64,000 nt of DNA from Synechococcus sp. JA-3-3Ab (GTDB lineage: Bacteria > Cyanobacteriota > Cyanobacteriia > Thermostichales > Thermostichaceae). Positions 45,456 through 54,064 of this stretch are shown here, piece by piece. The DNA lies in contig NC_007775.1 in the NCBI RefSeq assembly GCF_000013205.1, positions 868,001 through 932,000 on the forward strand, given 5' to 3'. The position numbers and the translations under genes were made by a program. The notes beneath the pieces were generated by a model. That model ran no database searches. It saw only the letters and a list, made by a program, of their open reading frames with translations, and was not told the origin of the DNA. Positions within the stretch are counted from its first letter, which is position 1; each line of letters begins with the position of its first letter.

Positions 45456-45902
45456 ATTCCGGAACCTCTGTCTCTGACGGTCAGCTTGCGCGGCAGCCAC
45501 GAAGCGCTGGAGAACTGCCAGGTCTTTTACCTGACGGGCCTTCTGGATGCCTTTTCTGAGCCGGTCTTCGTTAAGGTGGTCACCAAATACCTAGAAGAGG
45601 GATCCCCCAATCTCATCCTGGATTTGACGGGGATCGACTTCATCGATAGCTCTGGCGTCGGTGCCCTGGTGCAATTGGCCAAGCTGGCCCAGAGCCGTGG
45701 GGGCATCTTTCAGGTGGTGAGCAACCCCCGCATCACCCAAACGGTGAAACTGGTGCGGCTAGAGAAGTTTTTGTCCTTGCGCAACTCGCTCCAAGAGGCC
45801 CTCGATCATCTGGCCGCAGAAGGTGGGGGACGTCCAGAGCCTGACACTCGCCCCGACGCCGCCGAGGCAAGGCCTGAGGGGCCAGACGGCCAAGCTTCCT
45901 GA
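45456..45902 (+). CDS. STAS-domain protein (anti-sigma-factor antagonist type), possible AUU start
   Basis: The STAS fold is clear: VFYLTGLLDAFSEPVFVKVV, LILDLTGIDFIDSSGVGALV (with the phosphorylatable Ser in DSSG) and FQVVSNPRITQTVKLV. These proteins relay partner-switching signals. The C-terminal ~30 residues are acidic and disordered. No ATG/GTG is available upstream. TTG 45486 lacks a ribosome site, while ATT 45456 lies seven bases after AGGAG and adds IPEPLSLTVS, which fits the first strand of the fold. I therefore propose ATT as start. cobI follows 20 bp downstream. Confidence 0.85.
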   Translation: MPEPLSLTVSLRGSHEALENCQVFYLTGLLDAFSEPVFVKVVTKYLEEGSPNLILDLTGIDFIDSSGVGALVQLAKLAQSRGGIFQVVSNPRITQTVKLVRLEKFLSLRNSLQEALDHLAAEGGGRPEPDTRPDAAEARPEGPDGQAS

Positions 45903-45922
45903 GCTGGCGGACAAGCTCCACC

Positions 45923-46639
45923 ATGGGCCTGGGGACTTTTTGGGGCATTAGCGCCGGGGCCGGGGATCCCGAGTGGCTCACCCTCAAAGCAGCCCGCATC
46001 CTCGGCGCCGTCAGGTGGGTGGCCTGCCCCCAGAACGCCGCCGGCCAGCCGGGCCTAGCTTACCAAATCGTGCGCCCTTGGCTGCGACCGGAACAAACCC
46101 TGTTGCCGCTGCATCTGCCCTTTGTTACCCAAGTCGAGCTGCTGCAGGCGGCCTGGCAAGCGGCTGCCGAGCAACTGGCCCCGCCTCTGGAGCGGGGAGA
46201 AGATGTGGCCTTTGTCTGCGAAGGGGATGTGGGCCTCTACAGCACCTTTGCCTACCTGTCCCAAGCCCTGCGGCAGCGGATCCCCGACTTGCCCATCCAG
46301 GCCATACCGGGGGTGTGCTCTCCTCTTGCCGCCGCTGCCGCTCTGGGATCCCCTTTGGCGCTCGGCTCCGAGAAATTGGCGATTTTGCCTGCTCTTTTTG
46401 CCCTGACGGAGCTGGAGAAGGCCTGCACCTGGGCCGACGTGGTTGTGCTGATGAAAGTGGCCCCCGTCTATCCTCAGGTTTGGCAGTGGCTAGCGGCAAG
46501 AGGTTGGCTACAGCAGGCCAGCTTGGTGGCTTGGGCCGGTTGGCCCCAGCAAGCTCTCTTCCCCACCCTAGAAGGATTGGCCGACTATCGCCCCCCCTAC
46601 TTTTCCCTGCTGATCCTGCGCTCTCGGCCCCGGAATTGA
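45923..46639 (+). CDS. cobI: Precorrin-2 C20-methyltransferase
   Basis: CobI/CbiL adds a methyl group from SAM at C20 in cobalamin synthesis. The 238-aa protein has the tetrapyrrole methylase plan: WGISAGAGDPEWLTLKAARIL at the N terminus, CEGDVGLYSTFAYL (active-site loop GDV), IQAIPGVCSPLAAAAAL and DVVVLMKV. PEWLTLKA distinguishes CobI from other methylases. ATG 45923 overlaps nothing; the STAS gene ends 20 bp before it. Confidence 0.92.
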   Translation: MGLGTFWGISAGAGDPEWLTLKAARILGAVRWVACPQNAAGQPGLAYQIVRPWLRPEQTLLPLHLPFVTQVELLQAAWQAAAEQLAPPLERGEDVAFVCEGDVGLYSTFAYLSQALRQRIPDLPIQAIPGVCSPLAAAAALGSPLALGSEKLAILPALFALTELEKACTWADVVVLMKVAPVYPQVWQWLAARGWLQQASLVAWAGWPQQALFPTLEGLADYRPPYFSLLILRSRPRN

Positions 46640-47447
46640 AGTTCTCCCCGACACCCGCCTGAAGGGGGAGGCCCACCGAGGCCGGGTCGAGTGGTCTCGG
46701 TCAAATCCTCGGCTGAGCTGGGGATCCAGCCCCCCTGCTTTCTGGAAAGTTTCTAAAAAGTAGACCTTTCTTCTGGAAAAGGGCAGAGGATCCGACTGCA
46801 AGATCTACTGGAGACCTATGTTGAAGAAATATGGGAAGAACGATTAAAGAAATGACCTAGACTGTTAAGAACAGTTGCCAGCCATTGTAGAGGGATTTGA
46901 CCCAAGCTAGATTAGAAATGTAGTGATTCAAGCAAGGAGGATAATATCTCAGCTTCATCTCAAAGGCGAGACACCAGCCTGCAATCTGCCCAAGCTCAAA
47001 GCTTCCTGTCGGTCAACGTTTTGATCCAATCTCGTGCAAACTTCCGATCCGTTGCGCCGGCAGGTTTCTATAGCAAGCGGTTGTCTTGCCCAGAGGAGCA
47101 CCTGGCACCTACGACAGGTTTTCTTCCGAAGAAGGGACATGGGAGCTAAATCAAATAGCGGTCGGGTCTGTTGAGGTCAGCCGCTGCAACGATAAGGGGT
47201 CGTTTACCTCTGGTGAGATGGCAAGATGGCGAGCGGTCTTACCCGTTTAAGGGATGCCGGCCTGCTATTTCGAGTCTCCGTTTAGGATCAAGGAAGAGGT
47301 GGAAAACCGATGCTCGGTCGGGTTCAGGTGCTCCCCCCTGCAGACTCTGGCGAATCAGGACTCTGCTCAGTAGAGCAAGGGCTGCGGGCTTTAGCAATTT
47401 TGGGTTCGCCCAGTTCATAGTTTCACGCTCGCTTGGAGGAGGTTTTT
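46640..47447. other. Long gap after cobI
   Basis: 808 bp without a supported gene. I looked for tRNA-type T-loops and family motifs and found none. A good ribosome site AAGGAGG at 46934-46940 is not followed by a usual start codon. The right end must contain the promoter and leader of the 48-aa ORF. Confidence 0.5.
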
Positions 47448-47594
47448 ATGCTTGCCTTTCTCTCGAAAATTGCTAGAGCAGTTATCCGCGTGTTCACGCC
47501 TGCCAAGTCTGATCTGGTTGAAGTAGGTTACCAGCCCATTACCGATGATGTCTATCGCGCCAAAGGCTCAGCTCGCTATGCTGGGGAGCTGTAG
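47448..47594 (+). CDS. 48-aa small protein, unknown
   Basis: A short gene with an excellent ribosome site: GGAGGAGG five bases before ATG 47448. The peptide begins MLAFLSKIARAVIRVFT, an amphipathic or membrane-binding helix, then SDLVEVGYQPITDDVYRAKG and a short basic end. The composition looks like a genuine protein, and the initiation context is among the best in the window. I do not recognise the family. Isolated between two non-coding gaps. Confidence 0.6.
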   Translation: MLAFLSKIARAVIRVFTPAKSDLVEVGYQPITDDVYRAKGSARYAGEL

Positions 47595-47939
47595 GGCACA
47601 GTGCGAGAGCGGGTCAGGTTTTGGCACTTCAACCCTCGGGAGCAGAGCTTCAAAAGTTGGTTCGTCAGGTGGCTGTTCTACTCTCCCCGTCAATTGAGCA
47701 GAGGGGGGTGAGCTCAGAACAATCGCTCAGAACAATCGAATAAGTGAAGAGACAGCTAAGTTTGGATGCAGGTGACGTGCATGGGGGTGGGTGGTTTCCC
47801 CTCCACTCAAGTTTTGTCGGTTCAGTGGCGGTGCCGGTGGGGTTGCCGCCACTTCTTGTTGGCTGCGAGCTGCTTGCCGCTTCTCTGCGAAAATAGCAAG
47901 GACGCTTGCAACAGATGCTTGAACGCCCTGTTTTCCTCT
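47595..47939. other. Gap before the GNAT gene
   Basis: No gene supported. An open frame runs in from 47766 into the GNAT gene, but the residues it adds are Cys/Trp-rich and unlike any acetyltransferase N terminus. Confidence 0.5.
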
Positions 47940-48449
47940 GTGTTGCCCTCCCTCGTGGTCTATCCCGTCACGCTAGGTGATTTGGAGCCCGTGGCGGAGG
48001 TTCTCGCCCAGGTCTTTTACCCGCCCTTGGGTCTGCAGCGCTGGCTCCACCCGATTCACAAGTTGGGCATCCGCGAGGATTTGCGCCTCAAGCTGGCGGC
48101 CAGGGATCCGCACTACTGCTGCCTGGCGGCTGCGGTGGGATGCGAGGTGGTGGCCACTGCCGAGATCTCCTTGCGGGCGATGGCCCATGGGAAGTATCCC
48201 TATCTGGCCAACTTGGCGGTGTTGCCCCCTTGGCGGCGGCGCGGGATCGCGCGGCAGCTTTTGCTCAGCGCCGAAGGAGTGGTGCAAGGTTGGGGCTATC
48301 ACCAGTTGTATCTGCACGTGGTGGAAGACAATCTGGCCGCCCGGCAGCTCTACGCCCAACTGCGCTACACTCCCATCCAGCGCACCTCTCAACTTTGGCA
48401 TTGGCTGGGGATCCCACCCCAGCTTTTGCTCTGCAAGTGGCTGCCGTGA
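47940..48449 (+). CDS. GNAT family N-acetyltransferase
   Basis: A ~169-aa acetyltransferase. Seen: YPVTLGDLEPVAEVLAQVF, CEVVATAEISLRAM, then the acetyl-CoA-binding motif A in YLANLAVLPPWRRRGIARQL (R-R-x-G-I-A), and QLYLHVVEDNLAARQLYAQL with the C-terminal GNAT helix. The start is uncertain: GTG 47940 and GTG 47955 fit the fold, none with a clear ribosome site. The substrate is unknown. The PrxQ gene follows 41 bp downstream. Confidence 0.8.
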   Translation: MLPSLVVYPVTLGDLEPVAEVLAQVFYPPLGLQRWLHPIHKLGIREDLRLKLAARDPHYCCLAAAVGCEVVATAEISLRAMAHGKYPYLANLAVLPPWRRRGIARQLLLSAEGVVQGWGYHQLYLHVVEDNLAARQLYAQLRYTPIQRTSQLWHWLGIPPQLLLCKWLP

Positions 48450-48490
48450 AGTTATGTAAACTAGAGCTAGAAAGCTGGAGAGGTGTTGCA

Positions 48491-49060
48491 GTGGTTATCG
48501 AGGAAGGGGGCAGGAGCTGGCGCTGGTTGGGCCTTGTGGGGTTGTTTACGGCTTTGCTGGTGAGCTGGGCAGGGGTTCAGCCCGCTTTGGCCCAGTGGGG
48601 CACCACCCCCCTGCCGCAGATCGGGGCGCCGGCGCCGGAATTTGAGCTGCCGGATCAGTCGGGCCAGGTGCGGCGGCTGGCGGATTTTCGCGGCAAGTGG
48701 GTGGTGCTCTACTTCTATCCCCGCGACTTCACTGCCGGGTGTACCATCGAGGCGCGCCGCTTCCAGCAGGATCTGCCCAAGTTTCGGACGCTGGGAGCGG
48801 AGATTGTGGGCGTGAGCGCCGACTCGGTGGACTCGCACCGACGGTTTTGCTCGGCAGAGGGGCTGCAATTTCCTCTGCTTTCGGATCCTGAGGGCACGGT
48901 TAGCCGCGCCTACGGCTCCTGGACGGGGGAGATGGCCCTGCGCAACACTTTTTTGATCGATCCTGAGGGGATCCTGCGGGCCATCGACCCGATTGTCAAC
49001 CCCTCTCGGCACAGTGCCGAGGTCTTGGCCCAACTGCAAGAGCTCGCCCAGGCTGGCTAG
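48491..49060 (+). CDS. PrxQ/Bcp-type peroxiredoxin with signal peptide
   Basis: A 189-aa peroxiredoxin started at GTG 48491 (GGAGAGG upstream). Residues ~8-34 are a signal peptide or anchor (WLGLVGLFTALLVSWAGV, then ALAQ), placing it in the lumen or periplasm. The catalytic block is VVLYFYPRDFTAGCTIEARRF, whose Cys is the peroxidatic residue. The usual PrxQ resolving Cys five residues later is absent (Arg here). A second Cys lies in RRFCSAEGLQFPLLSDPEG. This may act as 1-Cys or atypical 2-Cys. Its stop overlaps the convergent 61-aa gene by 4 bp. Confidence 0.88.
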   Translation: MVIEEGGRSWRWLGLVGLFTALLVSWAGVQPALAQWGTTPLPQIGAPAPEFELPDQSGQVRRLADFRGKWVVLYFYPRDFTAGCTIEARRFQQDLPKFRTLGAEIVGVSADSVDSHRRFCSAEGLQFPLLSDPEGTVSRAYGSWTGEMALRNTFLIDPEGILRAIDPIVNPSRHSAEVLAQLQELAQAG

Positions 49061-49242
49061 TCCTGGGGGCCAAAGGTCTGCTCGAACTCCTGCAGCAGCT
49101 CGTCGATCTCCTCCAAGGCTTGATTGACATCGACCCGCAAGCTGCCCAGGTCTGGCTTTTCCAAAAGCTTGACCAAGGTGGGCCGGCGCTCGCGAATGCG
49201 CTTGATGCGCTCTTTGAAGGCGGCAATTGCAGCTGTGTCCAT
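49057..49242 (-). CDS. Small coiled-coil protein, unknown function
   Basis: A 61-aa, strongly charged protein predicted as two helices (AAFKERIKRIRERRPTLVKL and VNQALEEIDELLQEFEQTF). It fits exactly between the PrxQ stop and the GDPD start, with typical codon use, and resembles short conserved cyanobacterial proteins that I cannot name. Its ATG (49242-49240) overlaps the ATG of the divergent GDPD gene (49241-49243). Confidence 0.65.
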   Translation of the reverse strand: MDTAAIAAFKERIKRIRERRPTLVKLLEKPDLGSLRVDVNQALEEIDELLQEFEQTFGPQD

Positions 49243-49993
49243 GGCTAGAGAGATTATTTCAACTCCTCCAGACTATCGCTTTCCCACCCGGATTGTCGCC
49301 CACCGCGGGGATCACACCCACGCCGAGGAGAATACCCTGGCCGCTTTTGCGGCGGCCATCGAAGGCGGGGCCGACGGGATCGAGCTGGACGTGCGCCGCA
49401 GCCGCGACGGGATCCCGCTGGTTTTTCACGATGCCGAGCTGGAGGGGCAGCCGCTGGCGGCGCTCACTTGGGCGGAGATCCGCGCCCGCAAGCCCACGAT
49501 CCCCAGCTTGGAAGAAGCGCTGCTCCACGTCAGGGGCAGGATTGCCCTCGATATCGAGCTGAAAGAGGCGGGCTACGAAGAACAGATCCTCGCCCTCATC
49601 GGCAAGCTCTTGACCCCTGCAGAGTGTGTGATCACCTCTTTTTTGCCCCAGGTGGCGCAACGGGTGAAAGCCCTTCTGGGAGGGGCTGCCCCCCAGGTTG
49701 GCCTGTTGGTGGAGGCGCAGCCGGAGGGAGAGAAGGGATCCCTCTTGACCTACTGCCGCGAGGTGGGAGCGGATTTTCTCGCCCCCCATTACTCTTGGCT
49801 GGACCTGCCGTTTTTGGCGGCGGCGGCCCAAGCCAGGATCCCGCTCTACGTCTGGACGGTCAACGATCCGGAGATCATGGCCTTCTGTTTGCGCCCGTCT
49901 GGGGAGGAGCCGCCGGTGCGGGGGCTGATCACCGACCACCCTCAGTTGGCGCTGCAAATTCGCCGCCAGCTCTGGCTGGCCGCAGAAGACTAA
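49241..49993 (+). CDS. Glycerophosphodiester phosphodiesterase
   Basis: A 250-aa GDPD TIM barrel that releases glycerol-3-phosphate from lipid headgroups. Metal and catalytic residues are visible: VAHRGDHTHAEENTLAAF (His, Arg, Glu), GIELDVRRSRDGIPLVFHD (Glu, Asp, His) and IALDIELKE. Late blocks VITSFLPQVAQRVK and LYVWTVNDPE agree with the family. There is no signal peptide, so it is cytoplasmic. The ATG overlaps the divergent 61-aa gene's ATG. It ends 4 bp into the convergent pcm gene. Confidence 0.93.
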   Translation: MAREIISTPPDYRFPTRIVAHRGDHTHAEENTLAAFAAAIEGGADGIELDVRRSRDGIPLVFHDAELEGQPLAALTWAEIRARKPTIPSLEEALLHVRGRIALDIELKEAGYEEQILALIGKLLTPAECVITSFLPQVAQRVKALLGGAAPQVGLLVEAQPEGEKGSLLTYCREVGADFLAPHYSWLDLPFLAAAAQARIPLYVWTVNDPEIMAFCLRPSGEEPPVRGLITDHPQLALQIRRQLWLAAED

Positions 49994-50721
49994 ACCATGG
50001 GCACAAATTGCACTGGGAAGGCCCCCTTTTGCACCACCCCCTCCGGGGTTTTGTGGAGGATCAGCAAGGATTGGAATCCCTGGCTTTCGCCCACCGGCAC
50101 CACCAGGGTACCTCCCACCGCCAGTTGATCCAGCAGCAGCGTCGGCAGGGTTGGGGGGGCTGCCGTCACCACGATGGCGTCGTAGGGGGCGTGTTCCGGC
50201 CAACCCTGATAGCCATCTCCCTGGCGCACCTCCACGTTGCGGTAGCCCAAGGAGGCCAGGGTTTGCTGAGCGCGGGCGGCCAAGGGAGCCAGCCGCTCCA
50301 GGCTATATACTTGCCGGGCCAGCTCGGCCAAAATGGCCGCCTGATAGCCGGATCCGGTGCCGATTTCCAGCACCACCGACTCAGGGGTGAGGCGGGCCGC
50401 CTCAGTCATAAAGGCGACAATATAGGGCTGAGAAATCGTCTGGCCGTAGCCAATGGGCAGCGGGCAATCCCTGTAGGCGCGCTCCCGCAGCTCCGGGGGA
50501 ACGAAAAGGTGGCGCGGCACCTTGCGCATTGCCTCCAGCACCCGGGGATCGCGGATCCCTCGCTGCAAGATCTGCTCCCTCACCATCCGCTCCCGTTGGC
50601 CAGCCCAGGGATCCATGCCACTATCGCCGGCACAGGACTGAGGAGCGCCCAACTCGGCAGCCGGGATCCCAGCCAAGGAGTCAGAAGTCCTCTTAAAAAG
50701 AGACGAGAACAACTTTACCAT
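49990..50721 (-). CDS. pcm: Protein-L-isoaspartate O-methyltransferase
   Basis: Pcm repairs isoaspartate in aged proteins using SAM. The 243-aa protein has the core from MVREQILQRGIRDPRVLEAM through PIGYGQTISQPYIVAFMTEA, the SAM loop VVLEIGTGSGYQAAILAEL and DAIVVTAAPPTLP. A ~45-residue N-terminal extension is unusual (starts MVKLFSSLFKRTSD). ATG 50721 has GGAGG ten bases upstream, supporting the long form; Met36 would give the usual size. Confidence 0.93.
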   Translation of the reverse strand: MVKLFSSLFKRTSDSLAGIPAAELGAPQSCAGDSGMDPWAGQRERMVREQILQRGIRDPRVLEAMRKVPRHLFVPPELRERAYRDCPLPIGYGQTISQPYIVAFMTEAARLTPESVVLEIGTGSGYQAAILAELARQVYSLERLAPLAARAQQTLASLGYRNVEVRQGDGYQGWPEHAPYDAIVVTAAPPTLPTLLLDQLAVGGTLVVPVGESQGFQSLLILHKTPEGVVQKGAFPVQFVPMV

Positions 50722-50954
50722 TGGCGCACAACCTCCAAAGCTAACAGCTTGCCGGGATTTTCCGGGAACGCTGCGCCGTCACTTGGGATCCCTCAACTCG
50801 ATCCTGGCCTACTTTCCAAAAGACTTCCAGCTTTAATCAGGCTTTTTCCCCTACCCCTTCCCGCAAGGGGATGGAAACTCCTCTTGTGCACGACTTAGCC
50901 GCAAGGATCTACCGGCTACAGCTAGCCCTTAGCAAGGTGGGGCCGTGGGGTGGT

Positions 50955-52313
50955 TTAGCGGTGTCTGTCAAACCAGCGCATCAGCATCGCCGCTAGGCGC
51001 TCAGGGTTGTGACGCACCAAGCCGGTCTCAGGATCCTCTTGCATGACGTTGGCCAGAACTGCCCGGCAACCTAGGTAGGCCAGCTTATCCGGATCCAGCA
51101 CCACAAACTCAGAGCCATTGCGGCGGTAATGCTCCAAGGCGCGGAGAGAAGGGGGCTCCCGCTGTACCAGGACACCATCGAACAAGCGCACGCCCGCCAC
51201 CCGATCCAGGGCCATGACGTGATCCCCAACGGTGTAGCCGTCGGTTTCCCCTGGCTCGGTCATAATGTTGCACACGTAGATGTGGGGCGCCATGTTCTTG
51301 GCCAGAGCTTCCACAATCTCCGGGATCAACAGGTTAGGGATGATGCTGGTGTAGAGGCTACCCGGCCCCAGCACCACAAACTCTGCCGCCTCGATGGCCT
51401 CGATCGCCTCGGGCAAGGCAGGAGGGTTGGGCGGGTCGCAGCCAATGCGGCAAATGCGCCCCCTGGCTTTAGCGATGTTGGACTCGCCCACCACGCGGCG
51501 GCCATCGCTCAACTCCGCCCAGAGGGTGACGTCCGCCAGGGTGGCCGGCAGCACCCGTCCCTGAATGGCCAAGACCTGCGAGGTGGCGGTGATGGCCCGA
51601 ATCAGGTCGCCCCCGGTTACGGCGGTGAGGGCGGTGATGAACAGGTTGCCGAAGCTGTGCCCGCTCAGACCTTCCCCAGCCTGGAAGCGGTATTGAAACA
51701 GCTCCGTGAGCAGCTTTTCTTCGTTGGCCAAGGCGGTGAGACAGTTGCGGATATCTCCAGGGGGCAACACGCCGATCTCCCGCCGCAAGCGCCCTGAGGA
51801 GCCGCCGTCATCGGCCACGGTGACAATGGCGGTGATGTTGGAGCTGTAGTGCTTCAACCCCCGCAGCAGGTTGGAAAGGCCGGTGCCGCCCCCCAGCACC
51901 ACGATGCGAGGGCCACGACTCAGACGTCGCCGCGACAGGAGCTTATCCACCAGCGCCTCGTCTCCTTCTGGGATCAGCACATCTTCGATGGAGCGCATGG
52001 CGCTGCGAAAGCCCAGCACCACCATCACCAAGCCGATCCCGGTCACCAAGGGGCCGCTGATGTTGTTGGGGATCCAGGTGGTGATCAGGCGCAGGGTGAT
52101 GTCGATTAATCGCTTGAGGCGAAAGATGGGGGTCAGCTCTGTCCAGATGGCGATGCCCAGCACCATCAGCAGCACGCCCCCCACGGCTAGGGTGAGCCAG
52201 CGCTTGACCGCCAGACCAGGGAAGAGCCATTTCCAGCCATTTCCCGGCCAAGTGGCCTGGCGACGGCGAGGCCCCCACACAGTGGACTTGTTGCTGGGCG
52301 CGGGCTTAGTCAT
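50955..52313 (-). CDS. YvcK/CofD-like protein, cell-shape/gluconeogenesis factor
   Basis: A 452-aa protein. The N terminus has two hydrophobic segments ([18 protein letters not shown] and [14 protein letters not shown]), so it is membrane-tethered, a cyanobacterial feature. The YvcK core follows: [59 protein letters not shown] and [16 protein letters not shown]. YvcK binds UDP-sugars and affects envelope growth. rapZ lies upstream; its stop overlaps the start of this gene by 8 bp. Confidence 0.93.
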   Translation of the reverse strand: MTKPAPSNKSTVWGPRRRQATWPGNGWKWLFPGLAVKRWLTLAVGGVLLMVLGIAIWTELTPIFRLKRLIDITLRLITTWIPNNISGPLVTGIGLVMVVLGFRSAMRSIEDVLIPEGDEALVDKLLSRRRLSRGPRIVVLGGGTGLSNLLRGLKHYSSNITAIVTVADDGGSSGRLRREIGVLPPGDIRNCLTALANEEKLLTELFQYRFQAGEGLSGHSFGNLFITALTAVTGGDLIRAITATSQVLAIQGRVLPATLADVTLWAELSDGRRVVGESNIAKARGRICRIGCDPPNPPALPEAIEAIEAAEFVVLGPGSLYTSIIPNLLIPEIVEALAKNMAPHIYVCNIMTEPGETDGYTVGDHVMALDRVAGVRLFDGVLVQREPPSLRALEHYRRNGSEFVVLDPDKLAYLGCRAVLANVMQEDPETGLVRHNPERLAAMLMRWFDRHR

Positions 52314-53313
52314 GGGGAGGTGCAGGAACGCCGGCCAAAGGGATCCTAACCTGTTGCTGTTCTACGCCAGCGGCAGGGGGTGGCGGGCCAAAGCGGGCCT
52401 CCAGCTCCCGCTGCGAATCCAGCAAATGGCGGTGCTGCACCTGGATGTTCAGGGCAGGCAGGGCAGGGTTGTCGGTGGGGACAGCCCAGGGCCGCAGATC
52501 TTCAGCCAGGCGCTCCACCAGAGCCACAGAGCGGTGTTGCCCGCCGGTGCAGCCGATGGCCACGGTCAGGTGAGGCCGTCGTTCTGCTCGGTAGTGGGGC
52601 CAGAACGCCTGCACCAGAGAAAAGATCTGCCGGTAGGTGGATTGGGTAACTGGATCCGCAAAGAGGAACTCCTGCAGAGGCGGATCCTGGCCGGTCAAGT
52701 GGCGCAGATGGGGCTGAAAGAAGGGATTGGGCAAAAAGCGCACGTCGAACAGCAAGTTGGCATCGGGGGGGGCACCGTACTTGAAGCCGAAGCTGACCAG
52801 CCTCAGGTTGAGCGGCTGTGGGATCCCGTGGACCAGGGCTTGTAATTGCTGCCGCAGTTGCTGGCTGTTCAGCTCAGACGTATCCAGGAGGTGGGTGCAG
52901 CGCTCCCGCACGGGGGCCAGATCGCGCACTTCCTGCTCAATGGCCTCCAACAGGCCAAGGCCAGGGCGGTGAGGGTGGGGGCGGCGGTGGGCGCTGAGAC
53001 GGTTGAGCAATACCAGGGGACGAGCCTCCAGAAAGAGGAAAGGGATCCCTTGCGCTTGCCGCCAGCGGTCAAAGGCAAGGAACTGCTCCCGATATTCCGG
53101 GGTGTGGAGGTTTAGGCTCACCGCTAGAGCAGGGTGGCGAGGCCGGATTGCCTCGATTAAATAAACGGCCTGGTCAGGCGGGATCCCTTCCAAGCCGGTG
53201 TAGCCCAGTTGTTCCAATTGCTGGATGGCCAGGGTTTTCCCGGATCCCGTCAGCCCGGCAATAACGAGAACAGGCGAGGTCGCGGCGGTCGGTCTAGTCG
53301 CTTGATCGTCCAT
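52306..53313 (-). CDS. rapZ: RapZ/YvcJ family nucleotide-binding protein
   Basis: A 335-aa protein (ATG 53313; frame is open upstream but overlaps nothing gene-like). Residues 20-27 are Walker A GLTGSGKT. Further blocks are [19 protein letters not shown], the C-terminal [19 protein letters not shown] and a basic end. In enterobacteria RapZ controls glucosamine-6-phosphate synthase mRNA decay; in others it accompanies yvcK. The yvcK-rapZ pair is kept here with overlapping ends. Confidence 0.9.
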   Translation of the reverse strand: MDDQATRPTAATSPVLVIAGLTGSGKTLAIQQLEQLGYTGLEGIPPDQAVYLIEAIRPRHPALAVSLNLHTPEYREQFLAFDRWRQAQGIPFLFLEARPLVLLNRLSAHRRPHPHRPGLGLLEAIEQEVRDLAPVRERCTHLLDTSELNSQQLRQQLQALVHGIPQPLNLRLVSFGFKYGAPPDANLLFDVRFLPNPFFQPHLRHLTGQDPPLQEFLFADPVTQSTYRQIFSLVQAFWPHYRAERRPHLTVAIGCTGGQHRSVALVERLAEDLRPWAVPTDNPALPALNIQVQHRHLLDSQRELEARFGPPPPAAGVEQQQVRIPLAGVPAPPHD

Positions 53314-53362
53314 GCAGCCTATTCTAGGGCGATGGGGAGCCGAAAAACCGGATGCCAGGCGC

Positions 53363-54058
53363 TCAAGTCTGGGAGGCTGTTGCGGCTTCTCTGTCCGTTT
53401 TCTCCGCCGGCCCCGGGAGGGGGGCGCTGGGGCAGAGATCGGCCAGAAAACACTGTTCGCAAAGGGGCTTGCGGGCGGTGCAAATGGCCCGCCCATGCTC
53501 GATCAGGCGAATGGACCAATTTTCCCAGTCGGCTTGCGGCAACAACTGCATCAGATCCCGCTCGATGCGCACGGGATCCTCGTGCTCGGTGAGGCCGAGG
53601 CGACGGCTGAGGCGCTTGACGTGGGTATCGACAGTCACGCCAGCGTTGATGCCAAAGGCATGGGCCAGGACCACATTGGCCGTCTTGCGGGCCACCCCCG
53701 GCAGAGTGAGCAGCTCCGGCATGGTGCGGGGCACCTGGCCGCCGAAGTCCGTCACGATCTTGCGGCAGGCCTCTTGGATGTGTTTAGCCTTGTTGCGGTA
53801 GAAGCCGGTGGGACGGATCAGGGCCTCGATCTCCTCCCGCGGCGCCGCCGCCAGCGCCTGGGCATCGGGAAAGCGGCGAAACAGCTCCGGCGTAACTTGG
53901 TTGACTCGCTCGTCGGTGCACTGTGCAGACAAAATGGTGGCCACCAGCAGTTGCAGCGGCGTTTCGTAGTGGAGGGCACAGGTAGAGTTGGGGTAATGGC
54001 GCTTCAGCCGGATCAGGATCTCCAAAGCCCGCTGGCGCAAAGCCCGCTTGCCGCTCAT
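53363..54058 (-). CDS. nth: Endonuclease III
   Basis: A 231-aa DNA glycosylase/AP lyase for oxidised pyrimidines. The helix-hairpin-helix LPGVARKTANVVLAHAFG holds catalytic Lys125; Asp144 is in VTVDTHVKRLSRRL. The [4Fe-4S] ligands follow C-x6-C-x2-C-x5-C at 193, 200, 203 and 209. ATG 54058 replaces the TTG at 54064. The ~20 residues after the cluster are a disordered tail. The site-2 protease gene ends 6 bp upstream, so they are one operon. Confidence 0.96.
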   Translation of the reverse strand: MSGKRALRQRALEILIRLKRHYPNSTCALHYETPLQLLVATILSAQCTDERVNQVTPELFRRFPDAQALAAAPREEIEALIRPTGFYRNKAKHIQEACRKIVTDFGGQVPRTMPELLTLPGVARKTANVVLAHAFGINAGVTVDTHVKRLSRRLGLTEHEDPVRIERDLMQLLPQADWENWSIRLIEHGRAICTARKPLCEQCFLADLCPSAPLPGPAEKTDREAATASQT

Positions 54059-54064
54059 CTGCAA

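Noticed and set aside
46934-47018. AAGGAGG ribosome-like site in the gap after cobI
   Set aside because: The frame behind it would need an ATA start and is only ~26 codons.
46640-47447. tRNA or other structured RNA gene in the cobI gap
   Set aside because: No T-loop/acceptor pairing found when read by eye; a covariance search could still change this.
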